Source: Chara braunii (taxonomy: Eukaryota; Streptophyta; Charophyceae; Charales; Characeae). From it: a stretch of 48,954 nt of DNA. This document shows positions 8,985 through 20,025 of the stretch, one piece after another. A program made the position numbers and the translations under genes. Numbering within the stretch: position 1 is the first letter of the stretch; every line of letters starts with the position of its first letter. The notes below the pieces were generated by a model. It was not told the origin of the DNA and made no database searches. It saw only the letters and a program-made list of their open reading frames with translations. The stretch lies in NCBI GenBank assembly GCA_003427395.1, contig BFEA01000842.1:32758-81711 (forward strand), read 5' to 3'.

Positions 8985-10813
8985 TTATTGACCACTGTGA
9001 CAACAAATGCACGCTTCCCGTGAGTACCGATCTCTCCACACGTCCTCGATAAGACCCGCTTTCTCCCATGGAGAAGCATTGGGGTCAACTTGACTCCTAG
9101 ACCGGGAACCTCCACGGCGTCTACTGGTCGCCTTACCGTTCTGAGCTACGGCAGCGACTACTCCACCCTCTGAAGCTTCTATGCTGCCTGCCTCTGAACC
9201 TACTCCTTCCTGGAAGTTGTCGTCTAATTTGATGGTTGAACCATCGTTATCGACAAACATAATGCGCCCCTTCGCCTTCCAGTTAGGAGGCAGTGTCTTC
9301 CTCCTTCCGTCTGTAGTGGGTGCCTGTCCATGCCCTATCTTCGCCTCAAGGTCTAGGGCCTTCTTGCTAAACGAAGGAAAGTTATGCATATTGATATTGG
9401 CCTCACCTGCCAACTGGTTCCTGAGAGGCAAGGAGAAGCATCTCAGGTAGGAGGTGAGTAGTACCTGGGGGTCATAGCGCACCTCTGGGACACAGATCAG
9501 ACGCTCAACAATGTCGGTGGCTTCCCTTACTGACTTGAACTGCCGCGTGTGCAGTGTCAGGATCGCGTCAGTGGCCCTTTGGGCCTCCTGAGGATCATGC
9601 CACCTTTCCTCCACCAGCTTAAGGAAGTCATCCAATTTCTGGGTGACCGCCCAAGCGAGGAAGTCATGACCATACCCCTGGAGCTGCACTAAACCACTCA
9701 ACCATCGTGTTGCACTACCCTCTAGGTAGGAGGCAGCCACAAGCACTTCTTCGTGTGGCAAGGTAAGTTTACACCTAACATAGACTGGCACTGCCCTCAA
9801 CCGCGTGTCGAGGTCTTCAGATCTATTATCCCTGTGAAGGGTTTCGGAGCGGCAATCGCCGTCTTTGAAACCCACTGTGTTTGTCTCGGTCCCTGCATCA
9901 CTCCGGGTTGTGGACCCTATGACACAGGCTGCTGTACTAACTGTTGGGGCTGTATGCCCTGCAGCTGCACAGACTACGAGACAGCAGGTTGCGTGGTGAC
10001 CGCAACTTGCAACGAAGATTGAGTGAACATTGTCTGTACAGGAACCTGCAAACTAGTTCCTGCTGATACCCCTCCTGATAGCGGCATGCCTAGGGAAACG
10101 ATCGCGAACGATGATGGGGCTACATATGGGGATACCCCAGTCACCGGTGGGACAAAAGGAGACGGTTGTACAACGGGTTAGGCACCAGGCCCGGACATTG
10201 GCGACGTTGTCTGCGCTCGCCTAACCAACAGGGCTAGACTTTGTTGGATGTCCTGAGGGATGGTTGTCTGATGGTCCTGCACCTCAACTACATTCAGCAG
10301 GACAGACCGTATGAGCCTCACATCATCAGTCACGTGCGTTAGGTCCATCTCCTCTAACTCACTAACGTCCGCTTGTCTCCGTTGCATTCTGACTCTTCTT
10401 CTAATAATTCATTATTTCTCCGCTTTTATATCTCTTAACGCCTTCTGTAGTTGTGCCTCCTGTAAAGCTGCTTGTTGTATGGTGATCTCGTCAGAGGTCA
10501 ACACTATAGCCTGGTTTGTCATTATGCCAGTGGACTGACTCTTGGTCTGCGCGACCGTTGACCCGACAGAACCTGAACTACCAGCCTGAGTGGTCTGCTG
10601 CGCAGAGGTGGCCATGGCTTCCGAAGCTGCGGCTTCACTCACAAGCGTCCTGCTAGCCTCTGCTGCTTTAGCCCTCCTCTGCTGTTGCAACCTCTCTCTA
10701 CGCTGGCGGAACAAATATTTGTCACCCTCTGGTCCTAATGCCAAATGGGCTACTGGGCGCCTTGCCGATCGCAAGATCCGGTCGTCTTCTCTAGTGTCCT
10801 CCTCGTCGCTCAT
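8985..10813 (-). pseudogene. Gag polyprotein, decayed
   Basis: Structural protein that forms the virus-like particle. It starts at ATG 10813 (MSDEEDTREDDRILRS) with a charged, coiled-coil-like N-terminus. A Pro/Gln-rich linker follows; the capsid-like Gag domain covers about 9875-9300 (VPVYVRCKLTL, SYLEGSATRWLSGL, FLKLVEERWHDP). Near the end is a damaged zinc knuckle: CCHSGQ-stop-GHNHFKC, where the second Cys is Ser and a TAA lies inside the motif. Stops also occur at 10412-10414 (TAA followed by TGA), 10178-10180, and twice between 9900 and 10000. The frame shifts by one base near 9850. Confidence 0.82.
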
Positions 10814-12052
10814 AAGCTACAGTACTATACACAATCTGCACTACTGCACTCTAGGTGCCTACTGCAACGTAGTGCACAGACCAATTGGTGGCTATTTCGG
10901 AGTAGATATCACTTAGGGTCAACAGGTAAGTCAGATTCCTACAAATAAAACTATTTTTAGTTTGACTAGTCCGCAAACAGAAGCACCATGAACAAAAAGC
11001 AGTTCTAACTAATGCTGTCTGTTAGATGTCAATGGTTGTACACCTAACTAATCAAAACATAAAAATAGAATTATTTTTGTGGATAGGACAGCATGGAATT
11101 TTCTCGAACTTATCACATGAAATCCACCCCTCCCTTAGTTCCCCTGAATGTCACTTGACGTAAGCGTTCCTGAGCAATTCGGAGGCGTTGCGTGTCTAAA
11201 AGGTGTGTGTTCGGCCCACCCCTGTGCCCCGAGTATCTGTCGAGTTGGCCAGCCCTGCACTGGATTATCCTCGCGTGCAGCGAGTCTTACAACCATTGGC
11301 TGATCCAGAGGCAATTTAACGTCCGCCCCCAAGTGACTCCAGGAATTATTTTACGTCGCAGTCGGACGACGATCACAACGAATGATTCCCCTTCCGGTGC
11401 TTATTTAAAGACGCCCGGTTTCATCTTCCATAGGGCTGGCCTGCCCTTCAGTACCCATCTAACAGCGCAGCAAGCCAAACAAAGGACAAGCACCAAAGCA
11501 TGCGTGCTCTACTCCCCGTGGGTTGGCGTGGTGACCGTGACCCAGTGCTTCGTTCAGGGCCCTTCAGAAAGCTCAGCCCGTCTTCTCCCAGATGCTCCAC
11601 GTGAACATTGTTGACTTTCAAGGTTGAGCGCACTCGACACCTCACAATGAGAGGACTCTCAAGAAGGAACACACAACCTCTCGGTAAGCAGTGTCGAAGA
11701 GGGTAGATAAGGTTAAGAGTGATGTACCTCAAATAGCTGCCCCCAACCATAGAGATAATATCACCAGATGACCTGATGGCGATTGCGATGACCAGTCACT
11801 GCATCGGCACAACCAGCATTGCACACGGTTCCACCTCAGCATCAATCGCACATTAGATAGTTCTCATCACACTGTCCAGACCCACATAACACCACGTAGC
11901 CTTCCTGGCGATCCCCTTACCTCCTGGGTCGCCACTCACTCGCCTCCGCCCTCCTCACTACACACCACTTACGACCAAACTCGCCAAGCAGACCGCATGT
12001 ATGTACCGTACCAGGCAGAAGACGAGCGCCAGATGAGCGCAAACGTACCACA
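10814..12052 (-). other. Untranslated leader of the gypsy element
   Basis: About 1.24 kb between primer site and gag start. It contains no credible ORF in the element's orientation; the plus-strand frame at 11192-11614 is antisense and has no family signal. Such leaders normally hold packaging and translation signals, but none can be named here. Confidence 0.5.
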
Positions 12053-12064
12053 GCTCCGATACCA
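12053..12064 (-). promoter_or_regulatory. Primer-binding site (tRNA-iMet type)
   Basis: The minus strand reads TGGTATCGGAGC, differing by one base from the common plant iMet PBS, three bases after the LTR end (..TTGCA|ATT). The same variant occurs in the plus-strand element at 36997. Confidence 0.85.
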
Positions 12065-12067
12065 AAT

Positions 12068-12970
12068 TGCAAGGAAGATGAGCAATAGCGAACTTCAACA
12101 ATCAAACAGGATCATAGACACAAGACCAGATAGTCATGAACTCAAACCAACAGCAGAATTGCATCACGAGTTTCACCAAATAAGAAGACACCAAGAGCTC
12201 AAAATTGACAATGCTGGTAAAGTATCATCATAAACATCAATAAGAATCAATGTTGATATCCTATCTGGCGCTCGGCGCCCAGACTACAGATGGCAGATCC
12301 TAACTAGCCTAGACTACAATGCCGAATGATGACGTCAACAGCTTTCCCGAAGTACGAGCATACAGCGACCAATGTCGCACGCTTCCAGCACCAGGTATGT
12401 CTCTTGCCTTACTCATAACCTCGTTCCCCAACACACAGATGCCACTTGCACCTAAGGACCACCCTGCACCACACCCAGCTTACAGCAACGCAGCTCGGCT
12501 ATGGCTGCCTGCTCCTTCCCTGCTCGCCTATGAGCGTGTAGGCGCCAACCAGCAAATAGCGCAGCAGCGCTTGCGCAACATGCAGCCAGCACCCAAATGC
12601 CAAATGTGGAGGCAGGCCCTTTGCTATATCGAAGTGGCCTGCCTGCGTCCAGTCCCAGGAAGCTTCCAGTAGGCCCTGGTAGCTTGAGGCCCAACACGAA
12701 CGAGAACAGGCCTTGGGCCTGAGGTGGTTGCATGCGCCCAATTGCCTTTGGCCAGTGTTCGGCCCAGTACCCATATCCAGCCCAGAACCTGCTTTCCATA
12801 CATTCACACAGGCGGCCCAGGGTCTGGGTTCTCTCAACCAACTGGCGCTGCGCAACTGCCTGAATTTCCTTAGTTGCGCAGTGGCCAAAGTAGGGCCCTG
12901 AGGGCCTCGTCGAGCCTACCTTTACTTAGGGCGGCTGACTGGCTTCAAAATGGGGGTTGAATGAGGCTCA
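12068..12970 (-). repeat. 5' LTR of the gypsy element
   Basis: 903 bp, bounded by TGCAAGGAAG and GGCTCA on the plus strand. It aligns to 5133-6076 throughout. Transcription of the element would start inside it and run toward lower coordinates; I did not find a clear TATA box. Confidence 0.9.
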
Positions 12971-13859
12971 TACAACATTAAAATTCCCACGAGAAATGAA
13001 AGTTGAAAAAACGTTCAATACAAAAAAAATCCTTCACCTTTATAAATTATCACTCCAATGTTCATCCTATTCTAACATTTACAGTTTTATTTAATAAATT
13101 CCCGTTTAAATATGAGTTTTCCCTTCCAACTACATCTATTTGTTTAAGATGGAATGAAAGTAAGGACGAGTTTATGAAATGCTTTAATTAAACTTTCATT
13201 CTATTACAACAAATATCTTCTAATTTAGATTGGATTGACTTATTTATGACCGAAAATCCTTACTTAAAATGTCCAATTAAAATATTTCATGAACTCATCC
13301 AAAGTTTCATTCCATCTTTAGCATGCAGTTCAAATAAGAAGGATACCCCATTATTAGAAGAAAAATTTTCAAGTAAGACGAAAAATTTTAAAATTAGAAT
13401 GACATTTTTTAAGATGGAATGAAAATTTGAAATTTAGATTGTAATTTTACTCTATAATGATTATTTAATTGTAGGAATTTTTTTTTGTGTAAAAGCAGTA
13501 GCCTCGCAAAAGTTTGAAAAAATAATAATTTTTTCATGCCCCGAAATAAAGGGAAAACAAAAAATGAAAAGAGAAAAAAAATAAATTAGTGAGTGGGCAA
13601 GCAAGTTTTGACACCACAATCTTTGAGGATTTTTAATTGTTTTTTGGCTGTACAGAATGGCTTCAAAATTAAGAGGGAGATACCTTACATCACAAAGAAC
13701 CCAAAAAAAAAATTCTAAAATAAGTAATAATATTTAGATGTCAAAAATATTTTTTTGCGGGGTCCAAACCCGTTCAGGTTCGGGCCCCGTACGGGGATCC
13801 GAACGCCCGAACGTTTGGGGGTCAGCTTAGGGGCCTCCATACGTTCGGTCTGGCAACAC

Positions 13860-13861
<2 letters not shown>
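12971..13861. other. Right half of the hAT-like element, AT-rich
   Basis: No gene. A pair of inverted arms lies at 13143-13178 and 13286-13320 (AAGATGGAATGAAA and its complement, extended over about 35 bp), with a third copy of the motif at 13411. The terminal GC-rich block carries CGAACGCCCGAACG, mirrored at the left end of the element. Confidence 0.5.
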
Positions 13862-13890
<29 letters not shown>

Positions 13891-13907
13891 GTATATATAT
13901 ATATATA
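13862..13907. repeat. (TA)n microsatellite
   Basis: Almost pure TA repeat that borders the hAT-like right end on one side and a Helitron-like 3' end on the other. Confidence 0.9.
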
Positions 13908-14978
13908 AGCGTCCGTGGTGCGGGTCATGCCCGCAGAAATAAGAGTAACTGGCTACGAAGTCCGAGTTTAATTCACGAATCAGAAAAGCGAACCTCGTTT
14001 ATCCACGTTTACCCTTTGCCATTCTCTGACAGGGCTCACTTTCCTGTTGGAATAAATTTCTCACTAGGATTGGAACTTCTAATGGCTCCAACCCACCTTA
14101 ATTGAGGTGGCTCCTACATGCGCAGCCTGAGGCATCTAAAGTCAGTCATCCGTCCACAAAACATTTGAAGAAGGTAAAATATATTCACCGACCTTTCCGA
14201 ACCCCGATCGTTAGGAAGCAGTTTGTAATACCCATTCTCCTCGCCCGAGCACGAGGCCCGGATCTTAGAAGTAGGCGTTGGCTCCTCCGCAACAACATTG
14301 CACCACCCCCATAAATGAGTCTATGCAGCGTGCCGCACCTCTCCCTAGCCCTCCTTGAAGGTCGTGGTTCCAGGAAGAGTCATTCCTAGCGATCGAGGTC
14401 GGGCAAACCGTTGACGACCTCACATTTTCTCTCCTCTTTTGCTTGGGGGACTTTGATGAGATAGAAGCAAAGGGGGTAGAGAACAAAACTTTGTGGAACG
14501 AGTCTAGGCGAGAGGAGGTCATTCGGGATAGCATGCGTGCCTTGGGAAAAAGGCTACGTTTATTGCTAACTTTATTCGTTCTCATCGGATCGGTTCATTC
14601 TCTAATATTAATTCGAAATACATAGTGTGACTCCCCCTCTCAATAACACTTAATTTGCTTCATCACATAAGCGTCTGAGTATTTTCGGCGCCCCTTGTAT
14701 ACCAATTTTACGTTCCTTTATTATCCTTGAGCATGCTTTGTTTTCCTTCGATACCATTTACTGGAAGACGACCTAAGTTTATTGTTGTTTTTTTATTTAC
14801 TATCGAGATTCTTCCTTTCTAATTATTCATAAAATTTTCATTATAACATCACAAAACATTTATGCCTACATTTTTTTTTTTTTTTCAAACTTCTTACTCA
14901 TCTGAACCGCTTTTGAACATTATCTCATGTCTGAGGCGTACTCATCTGGTTGTTTTTCAAGAATAAGCATAATAGTAT
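13908..14978 (-). mobile_element. Candidate non-autonomous Helitron or Helitron 3' fragment
   Basis: On the minus strand the left end carries the perfect hairpin GCGGG-CATGA-CCCGC followed by ACCACGGACGCTTA. About 70 bp around it match 14985-15067, the 3' end proposed for the large Helitron. No CTRR is visible because the TA repeat begins right there. The interior has no known protein. The 40 bp near 13992-14033 recur at 34276-34317 (CCTCGTTT.TCCACG, CATTCTCT.ACAG). Confidence 0.35.
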
Positions 14979-14979
14979 A

Positions 14980-15067
14980 CTAGTTAAGTGTCCGCGGTGC
15001 GGGCGGTGAGGACCACTCCCGCAGAAATTAGAGTAACTGACTACAAAGTCCGAGTTTAATTCATGAA
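14980..15067 (-). other. Helitron 3' terminal hairpin and CTAG end
   Basis: The minus strand reads GCGGG-A-GTG-GTCCT-CAC-CG-CCCGC, a stem-loop. About 19 bases on it ends AACTAG followed by T. This matches the Helitron rule of a short hairpin near a CTRR end with insertion before T. A homologous end lies at 13908-13982. Confidence 0.5.
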
Positions 15068-15127
15068 TTAAAAAAATGACAAATAGAAGAAAAAAAAAGT
15101 AAGAGAAAAAGCAAGGAGAGACAGGGA

Positions 15128-15130
15128 TAG

Positions 15131-15222
<92 letters not shown>

Positions 15223-15238
15223 AGAGAGAGAGAGAGAG
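15128..15238. repeat. (GATA)n then (GA)n
   Basis: About 12 GATA units followed by a GA tract. They are mirrored by 15429-15567 in the opposite orientation. Confidence 0.95.
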
Positions 15239-15426
15239 GAGCAACGAGAGAACAAATAATTAAAAAAAACGAACACGAGTATAAAAAGAAAAAAAAATTG
15301 ATATGAAGATTTTTCGTTTCATTTAAGTAAGCAAGTGGCCGTTGTATGATCAAGGCACAATTATTGCATAGTGGAATCAATATTGACTTAAAAAAACGGA
15401 ATAATATTACGTCAAAATTATTTAAG

Positions 15427-15428
<2 letters not shown>

Positions 15429-15472
<44 letters not shown>

Positions 15473-15474
15473 CC

Positions 15475-15566
<92 letters not shown>

Positions 15567-15567
15567 C
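15429..15567. repeat. (CT)n then (TATC)n
   Basis: A CT tract followed by about 24 TATC units, the inverted counterpart of 15128-15238. ORFs with Ser-Ile-Tyr-Leu repeats across it are artefacts. Confidence 0.95.
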
Positions 15568-15822
15568 TCCTTCCCCGCTTATTTATTTGTCATTTCCTTT
15601 CCATCTCTCTTTTAGGGGCAATTACGTAACTGAAATCGAAGGCGACCATCTAAAAATTTGTCATTAAGGCAACGCCTGGGCAACCGCCGAATCAACATCT
15701 TTGTCTTCCTATCTCTCTTATAAGACCAATAAACTTCCTTCACTTGAATGATACTCTTGCAACACCTCATGAACAGAAACTCGTTGCAACACTATGCAAC
15801 GATACTCCTCGAAAGTTTTGAA

Positions 15823-17373
15823 TCAAGTCTGTCTTTGCCGATTGTAATCGAGATGAATTGCAACATCCACACATCTCGAAGTATTCATACTCGTATTCAA
15901 TTTCGTTGTTGCTTCCACAATATCTTGCACCTTGTGAGAACTGTCAAGATAGGATATGTGTGCAAGTGTCTTTTTCAGACCAATAAATTCAACAGAGTTA
16001 TACATGGTAATGTTAAAATTAGAAGAACTTGGTTGTTCCAATGGTCCTGTATGAACATGCGGATGGTCTCTTGACGGCGTATGAGTGGGCACAACACAAC
16101 TGACAGGAGACGGAGTAGCCGTAGCGGCTGGCAAAGCAGAAACAACAACAGAAGTAGTGACAATCGGCGTTGATATATTGGAGGGTGAAGCATAATCTGC
16201 AAGACGTTGAAAATTTGGAGGAGATGTCGCTTGAAGGGGGAGTCTACGGACTGGAGCGGAATGAGGAGTGGAAGAAGCAACCACAAGAGGAATCATTTTG
16301 AGAAGTTGCTGTATTCGTACATATCTATGAAAGGATTGGGAAATTGTCCCTTCTTTCGGACAATGTGACATCCTAGTAATCTCATCATTAGAGAGAGTCA
16401 TGAACTCATCAGTCAAAAGTCATTGAAATATGGAAGAAACCTTCAAATCCGAAACATTCAACGAGTCTAAAGGAAGAGAGAATCAGTGAGTTTCTTTCTT
16501 TTCCACTCTAGGAAGTTTTCCCATATTCGTCAAATTTTTACGACTGTGGCACTTTTGACAAACTTTTGAAAAAAAATCTCAGTCAATACATTTTTTATGT
16601 CAACCTTCTTCGCATCACCAAACCATCTAGCAAGGTAAGTGTGCGGATTCGGAGCGCGGAGTGTGGGTGCATCGTTATCATCGGGCGCCACAATAACCCC
16701 CGGAGGATTTTGTGGTTGCGAGGTGGCGCAAACATTTCTTTCGCTTCCACTGCGTTGAGATTGCGAACACGAATCATGAACACGTGCACGTCCAGCGAGC
16801 GGTGCACAAAACAGAAGAGATGCAAGTGCATCTTTTGGGTGCGCATTCAGCGCTCTCAAAATATATGTTCTCGTTTCATCAACAACAGGTTGCCGTCCCA
16901 TCTGATTATCAGCCAAGGTAGGCACCGACACTTCGGGGGAATCCAAAAGATAAGTTTTCACACCACGACTTTTTCTCCTCTTGAATGTAGACTCAACATT
17001 GTTTTCTTTCGAATCGTCCGTAACGTTATCATCCTCATCATTGGTAAATGTAAGGTTAATAGGCCTACGCGACTGACCTCTACGCGAACCATCCCCATCG
17101 GCACGACAATCGTCACCACCCCCCTCCACAACCATGTTCTCAGCATCATCAAGGGTATTCCCTTGCGAACATCGACGTTCAACCTCACCAAGAACAGGAT
17201 GATCGTCTCGAGGATGTTGACTTCCAAAATTCACCAACCTCTCATCATTTTCATTTTTCTTCGACCTCTCCGGATGACCGGCTCCATCTTTTGACGTAAC
17301 ATTCGTATCATTGAGTGATATTGTTATTTCTCATTGCTTTTGTTTTAGCACGAGTGTCGTACTTATGTGGCAT
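15823..17373 (-). pseudogene. Helitron second ORF, function unknown
   Basis: It starts about 90 bp after RepHel, at ATG 17373 (MPHKYDTRAKTKAMRNNN). A one-base frameshift near 17305 leads into a 250-residue acidic, Asn/Asp- and Arg/Ser-rich frame (NDTNVTSKDGAGHPERSKK; SRRPINLTFTNDEDDNVT; FKRRKSRGVKTYLL). In-frame stops near 16490 and 16420 separate this from a last segment of about 200 residues (ITRMSHCPKEGTISQSFHRY; a Ser/Thr/Pro-rich middle; NSVEFIGLKKTLAHISYL). I do not recognise a domain; it is not obviously the RPA-like or OTU proteins of other Helitrons. The separate frames could be separate genes. Confidence 0.45.
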
Positions 17374-17459
17374 TCGAGAGTCGCCTGCAAAGAAAGAATA
17401 TGACAAAATTATTTGGAATACCAAAGCTCGATGAAAAGGAAAACGAAGGACTCATCCAA

Positions 17460-19733
17460 AAAGTTCATGATATACAATATTCTTTGTTAAAAAATTATTA
17501 TCAGGCACCGCAACACGAATATTATTGGGATGACCAACACAAGACAAAGCAATATACAGTTGATTATGCGCAAAAAACGGTCTTCATAGCCAAACCCCGG
17601 GACGCGATATGGTTTGTCCTTGCGACTCGTTAATCGTTACAGCAAAAACAAGATGGACTGAAAATTACCTCCTAAACCATTTGAACCCAGTTGTCTCATC
17701 ATCGCTTATGAGATCAATTTTGGGGATCAATGTTGTTTTACCCGTGTGCATTTTTGTCACTTTCAACAAATCATCATTAATAATCTTCTTCATATTCAGT
17801 CTTGTACCGTTGCAGAGTCCTTGCTTCGGTGACAAATTTCGCAAAAGCATCACAGACGCACCAATTTTTAAGCGCAGTTTGTGAGATGGAAGGTTAGATT
17901 AGTCGAGAGAGTTTAAGAATTTCCGCTCAATACCAAGACCGGTATCATCAGAATGAGGATAATCAATGTTGAAAAGGTTACGCACCTCCTCAGGGAAGTC
18001 ATCAAGAACGCGGTTGTTAACAAAACCGACATCGTCATTAGTAGGGCATAAAATGAATCGAGACAAGAAATACTCGACATCCCCCATACGGTTCGACACA
18101 TCATCAAACGCCCATGAAATCAACTCACTAATTAGTTTATCCGTACAAATCTTACGTGGCAATCTGACCGCAGCAGGTTCATTAGGAACAACACGAGCGT
18201 GATGACCATTCTCAATGCGCATAAAAAAGTGGGCATACATTCGTGTCATTTTATTTAAGATTCGTATATTTTCGGTCAGTTGATGAACCTCGAAAAGTTT
18301 CCACAAAGGAGACATTTTCATGGACGCATCAAATTATTGCGCTCGCGATCCGTGTTTCGCAACAGGAAAAACCTGTCTAAAATCCCAGTTAGAAGTATTT
18401 TTTTCCCATCAAACGGCTCGTCATTGTTACAGAGGTCCCAAAGCGTAATGTCAAGAACTTCCAAGTGAAACGTGTTACTCATCGGGGCCTCGTCCCAAAC
18501 AATCAAGTCGGCACGGTGGATAAACTCCGCAAGATCACTTTGTTTTGGAATCAAGAAGGGACGCGTGTTATTAGGTTTCAAAGGTGCTCGAGATCGTGAG
18601 TGAAACGTTCGACCCCCCCGTCAAAATAGTATCCGCTATGCCACTGGACGCGACGGTCAGTGCAATGGTAGAACACGATCTAATGCCCGTCAAAATTGTT
18701 TCAATGCAAAAAGTATTTCCTGTTCTAGTCGGTGCATTGACAAAAGTACGCAGCAGTCTTTTCTCTTGCACAACCCAAATGACTTTTTCCACCAACATTC
18801 GTTGACGTAGACGAAGACATCGAAAATTATAGTCATATTTGCGATGCATTTGAATCGGATCATACGACAACTCTTTGTTTAGAATTGAGGATATCGTTCG
18901 GTTCTCGTAATATCTGGTTATGTTCTCCACAATCGTTTCCCCGTCGGGTGTTGGACAATAAAGATAGAACTGACGGATGTTTTTTTCAGACTCTTGCAAA
19001 ATACAGTCAAGATGGAATAATACTAACGATTGCAAAATGTTCGGGGGAACATTTTCATTGCCTGCGCGATACTGAAAATCGCCACACATCTTATCTCAAT
19101 GTCGTTCGAAGAAACGGACCGGATCGTTCAACGAACCAAACGCAAGAACCATAGCAAATATTTTACAAACTTCGTCTATGCATTAATAGTATGCATCGTC
19201 TGTTTGCAAAAAGCCCAATCGAAGACACACGGATCGGAAAGAATCGTATTCGACTTCGTCCACCGTACGAATTTCGGCAAAAAAGCACACCCCACGAGAA
19301 TGTTCATGGTTTAGCAACACCCGCAGATAGAATCGTTCCCCTTCAGTTATCCTCACGTGATGCAATCGAGATATCTTTTCGAAGGCACCACCGTGAAGCT
19401 CACGCTTTCTTCAGTTTCACTTCTTTTGTCTGTTATCCCACACATGAGTATTAACGATTTCTGAGTAAAGAGGAAACTCCTCTTTAGGAACACGTTCGTT
19501 CAAAGAGTTGTGTTTCATCCATGCCGTCAATTTCGTTTTCGGGGGCCCATTCAAACAACGTCATACTCAGTCCTAGGTTCGAATTGCCCTTTCTGCATAT
19601 TTTTGAGATGCACGGACAATCTTTCGACCGCGGGTAATTGTTCTGCAGCGTCGAACTCAAATAGACGTCGGCATGCTTCACACGCACCTACAACACGCAT
19701 ATCTTGATACAATTTGACCTCGTCGATGAACGC
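17460..19733 (-). pseudogene. Helitron helicase half of RepHel (Pif1-like)
   Basis: Continuation of RepHel after the insertion. In order: FIDEVKLYQDMRVVGACEAC and LPAVERLSVHL (the Rep-helicase linker typical of plant Helitrons). Then a Pif1-type helicase with a degraded Walker A (NAPTRTGNTF, where the GGTGKT lysine is Asn), motif Ia (ALTVASSGIADTIL) and Walker B (LIVWDEAPM). Motif VI (AVTINESQGQTI) follows at about 17625, then the C-terminal AHNQLYIALSCVG. Several stops interrupt it, including TAA just before motif VI and TGA after GVWL near 17585. The helicase would unwind DNA during rolling-circle transposition; here it must be inactive. Confidence 0.85.
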
Positions 19734-20025
19734 TGTCACGCGTGGCGGTCCCGCACCCCGCTAGGAGCGTTGAACCTCACGGTCGTGTCACGCAGGATTT
19801 ATTTTCTTGAAAAAGAACCCGTCACCAATCCGACCGTGCGCTCGTGCTATACCTCTCACGAAACCCCACGACAGGTCGGGGAGCCGCGAGGTACAACTTA
19901 CCTCTACCCGAGGGGTTGTCATCACCCTCCGGTAGGCGTATCCCTGCTGAGCTACCGGCCGACATGCAAAGGCTTTTACTTGCCTTTGTAGAGGTAGGTC
20001 AGCCGATGGTGTTTGCTCGATCACT
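19734..20025 (-). repeat. Possible left LTR of the 10.5-kb insertion
   Basis: It begins TGTCACGCGTGG at the target duplication. At about 20010-20025 it carries GGTGTTTGCTC-GATCA, close to the right end of the insertion (GGTGTTTGCTC-CGACA). The middle does not align with the 1.3-kb right LTR by eye, so the assignment is tentative. On the minus strand it contains a strong D-arm-like motif (GGTAGCTCAGCAGGGATA) near 19945. Confidence 0.3.

Larger units (their letters stand above)
5133..12970 (-). mobile_element. Complete but defective Ty3/gypsy LTR retrotransposon
   Basis: Two similar LTRs (5133-6076 and 12068-12970) flank, in minus-strand order, a primer site, a 1.25-kb leader, gag, a protease remnant, the RT C-terminus, RNase H, integrase and a chromodomain-like tail. 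That order (RNase H before integrase) is Ty3/gypsy. No convincing target duplication is visible (TAAAG left, TACAA right). The element cannot move by itself: most of RT is deleted and every gene carries stops or frameshifts. Confidence 0.9.
4744..13861. mobile_element. hAT-like non-autonomous element split by a gypsy insertion
   Basis: The left end reads CAAGGTTGCC and the right end, reverse-complemented, reads TAGTGTTGCC. Both fit the hAT terminal consensus YARNG and continue with further matches (CCGAACG, CCCGAACGTTCG type). Both ends abut TATATATA, compatible with an 8-bp target duplication, although the site is a TA microsatellite and so gives weak proof. Subtracting the gypsy element leaves about 1.28 kb, too short for a transposase; none is seen. 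A direct repeat of about 80 bp (5003-5085 and 13588-13655, sharing GAGTGGGC, GACACCAC and TTTGGCTGT) lies in both halves. Confidence 0.45.

Noticed and set aside
10590-10916. Plus-strand 108-codon ORF
   Set aside because: Antisense to the gag start on the minus strand.
16566-17294. 242-codon plus-strand ORF
   Set aside because: Antisense to the Helitron second ORF, which has the better composition and context.
19860-19960. A complete tRNA gene on the minus strand (GGTAGCTCAGCAGGGATA)
   Set aside because: The D-arm and a GTCGG/CCGAC acceptor pairing are tempting, but the T-loop lacks TTCRA and the anticodon arm does not fold properly.
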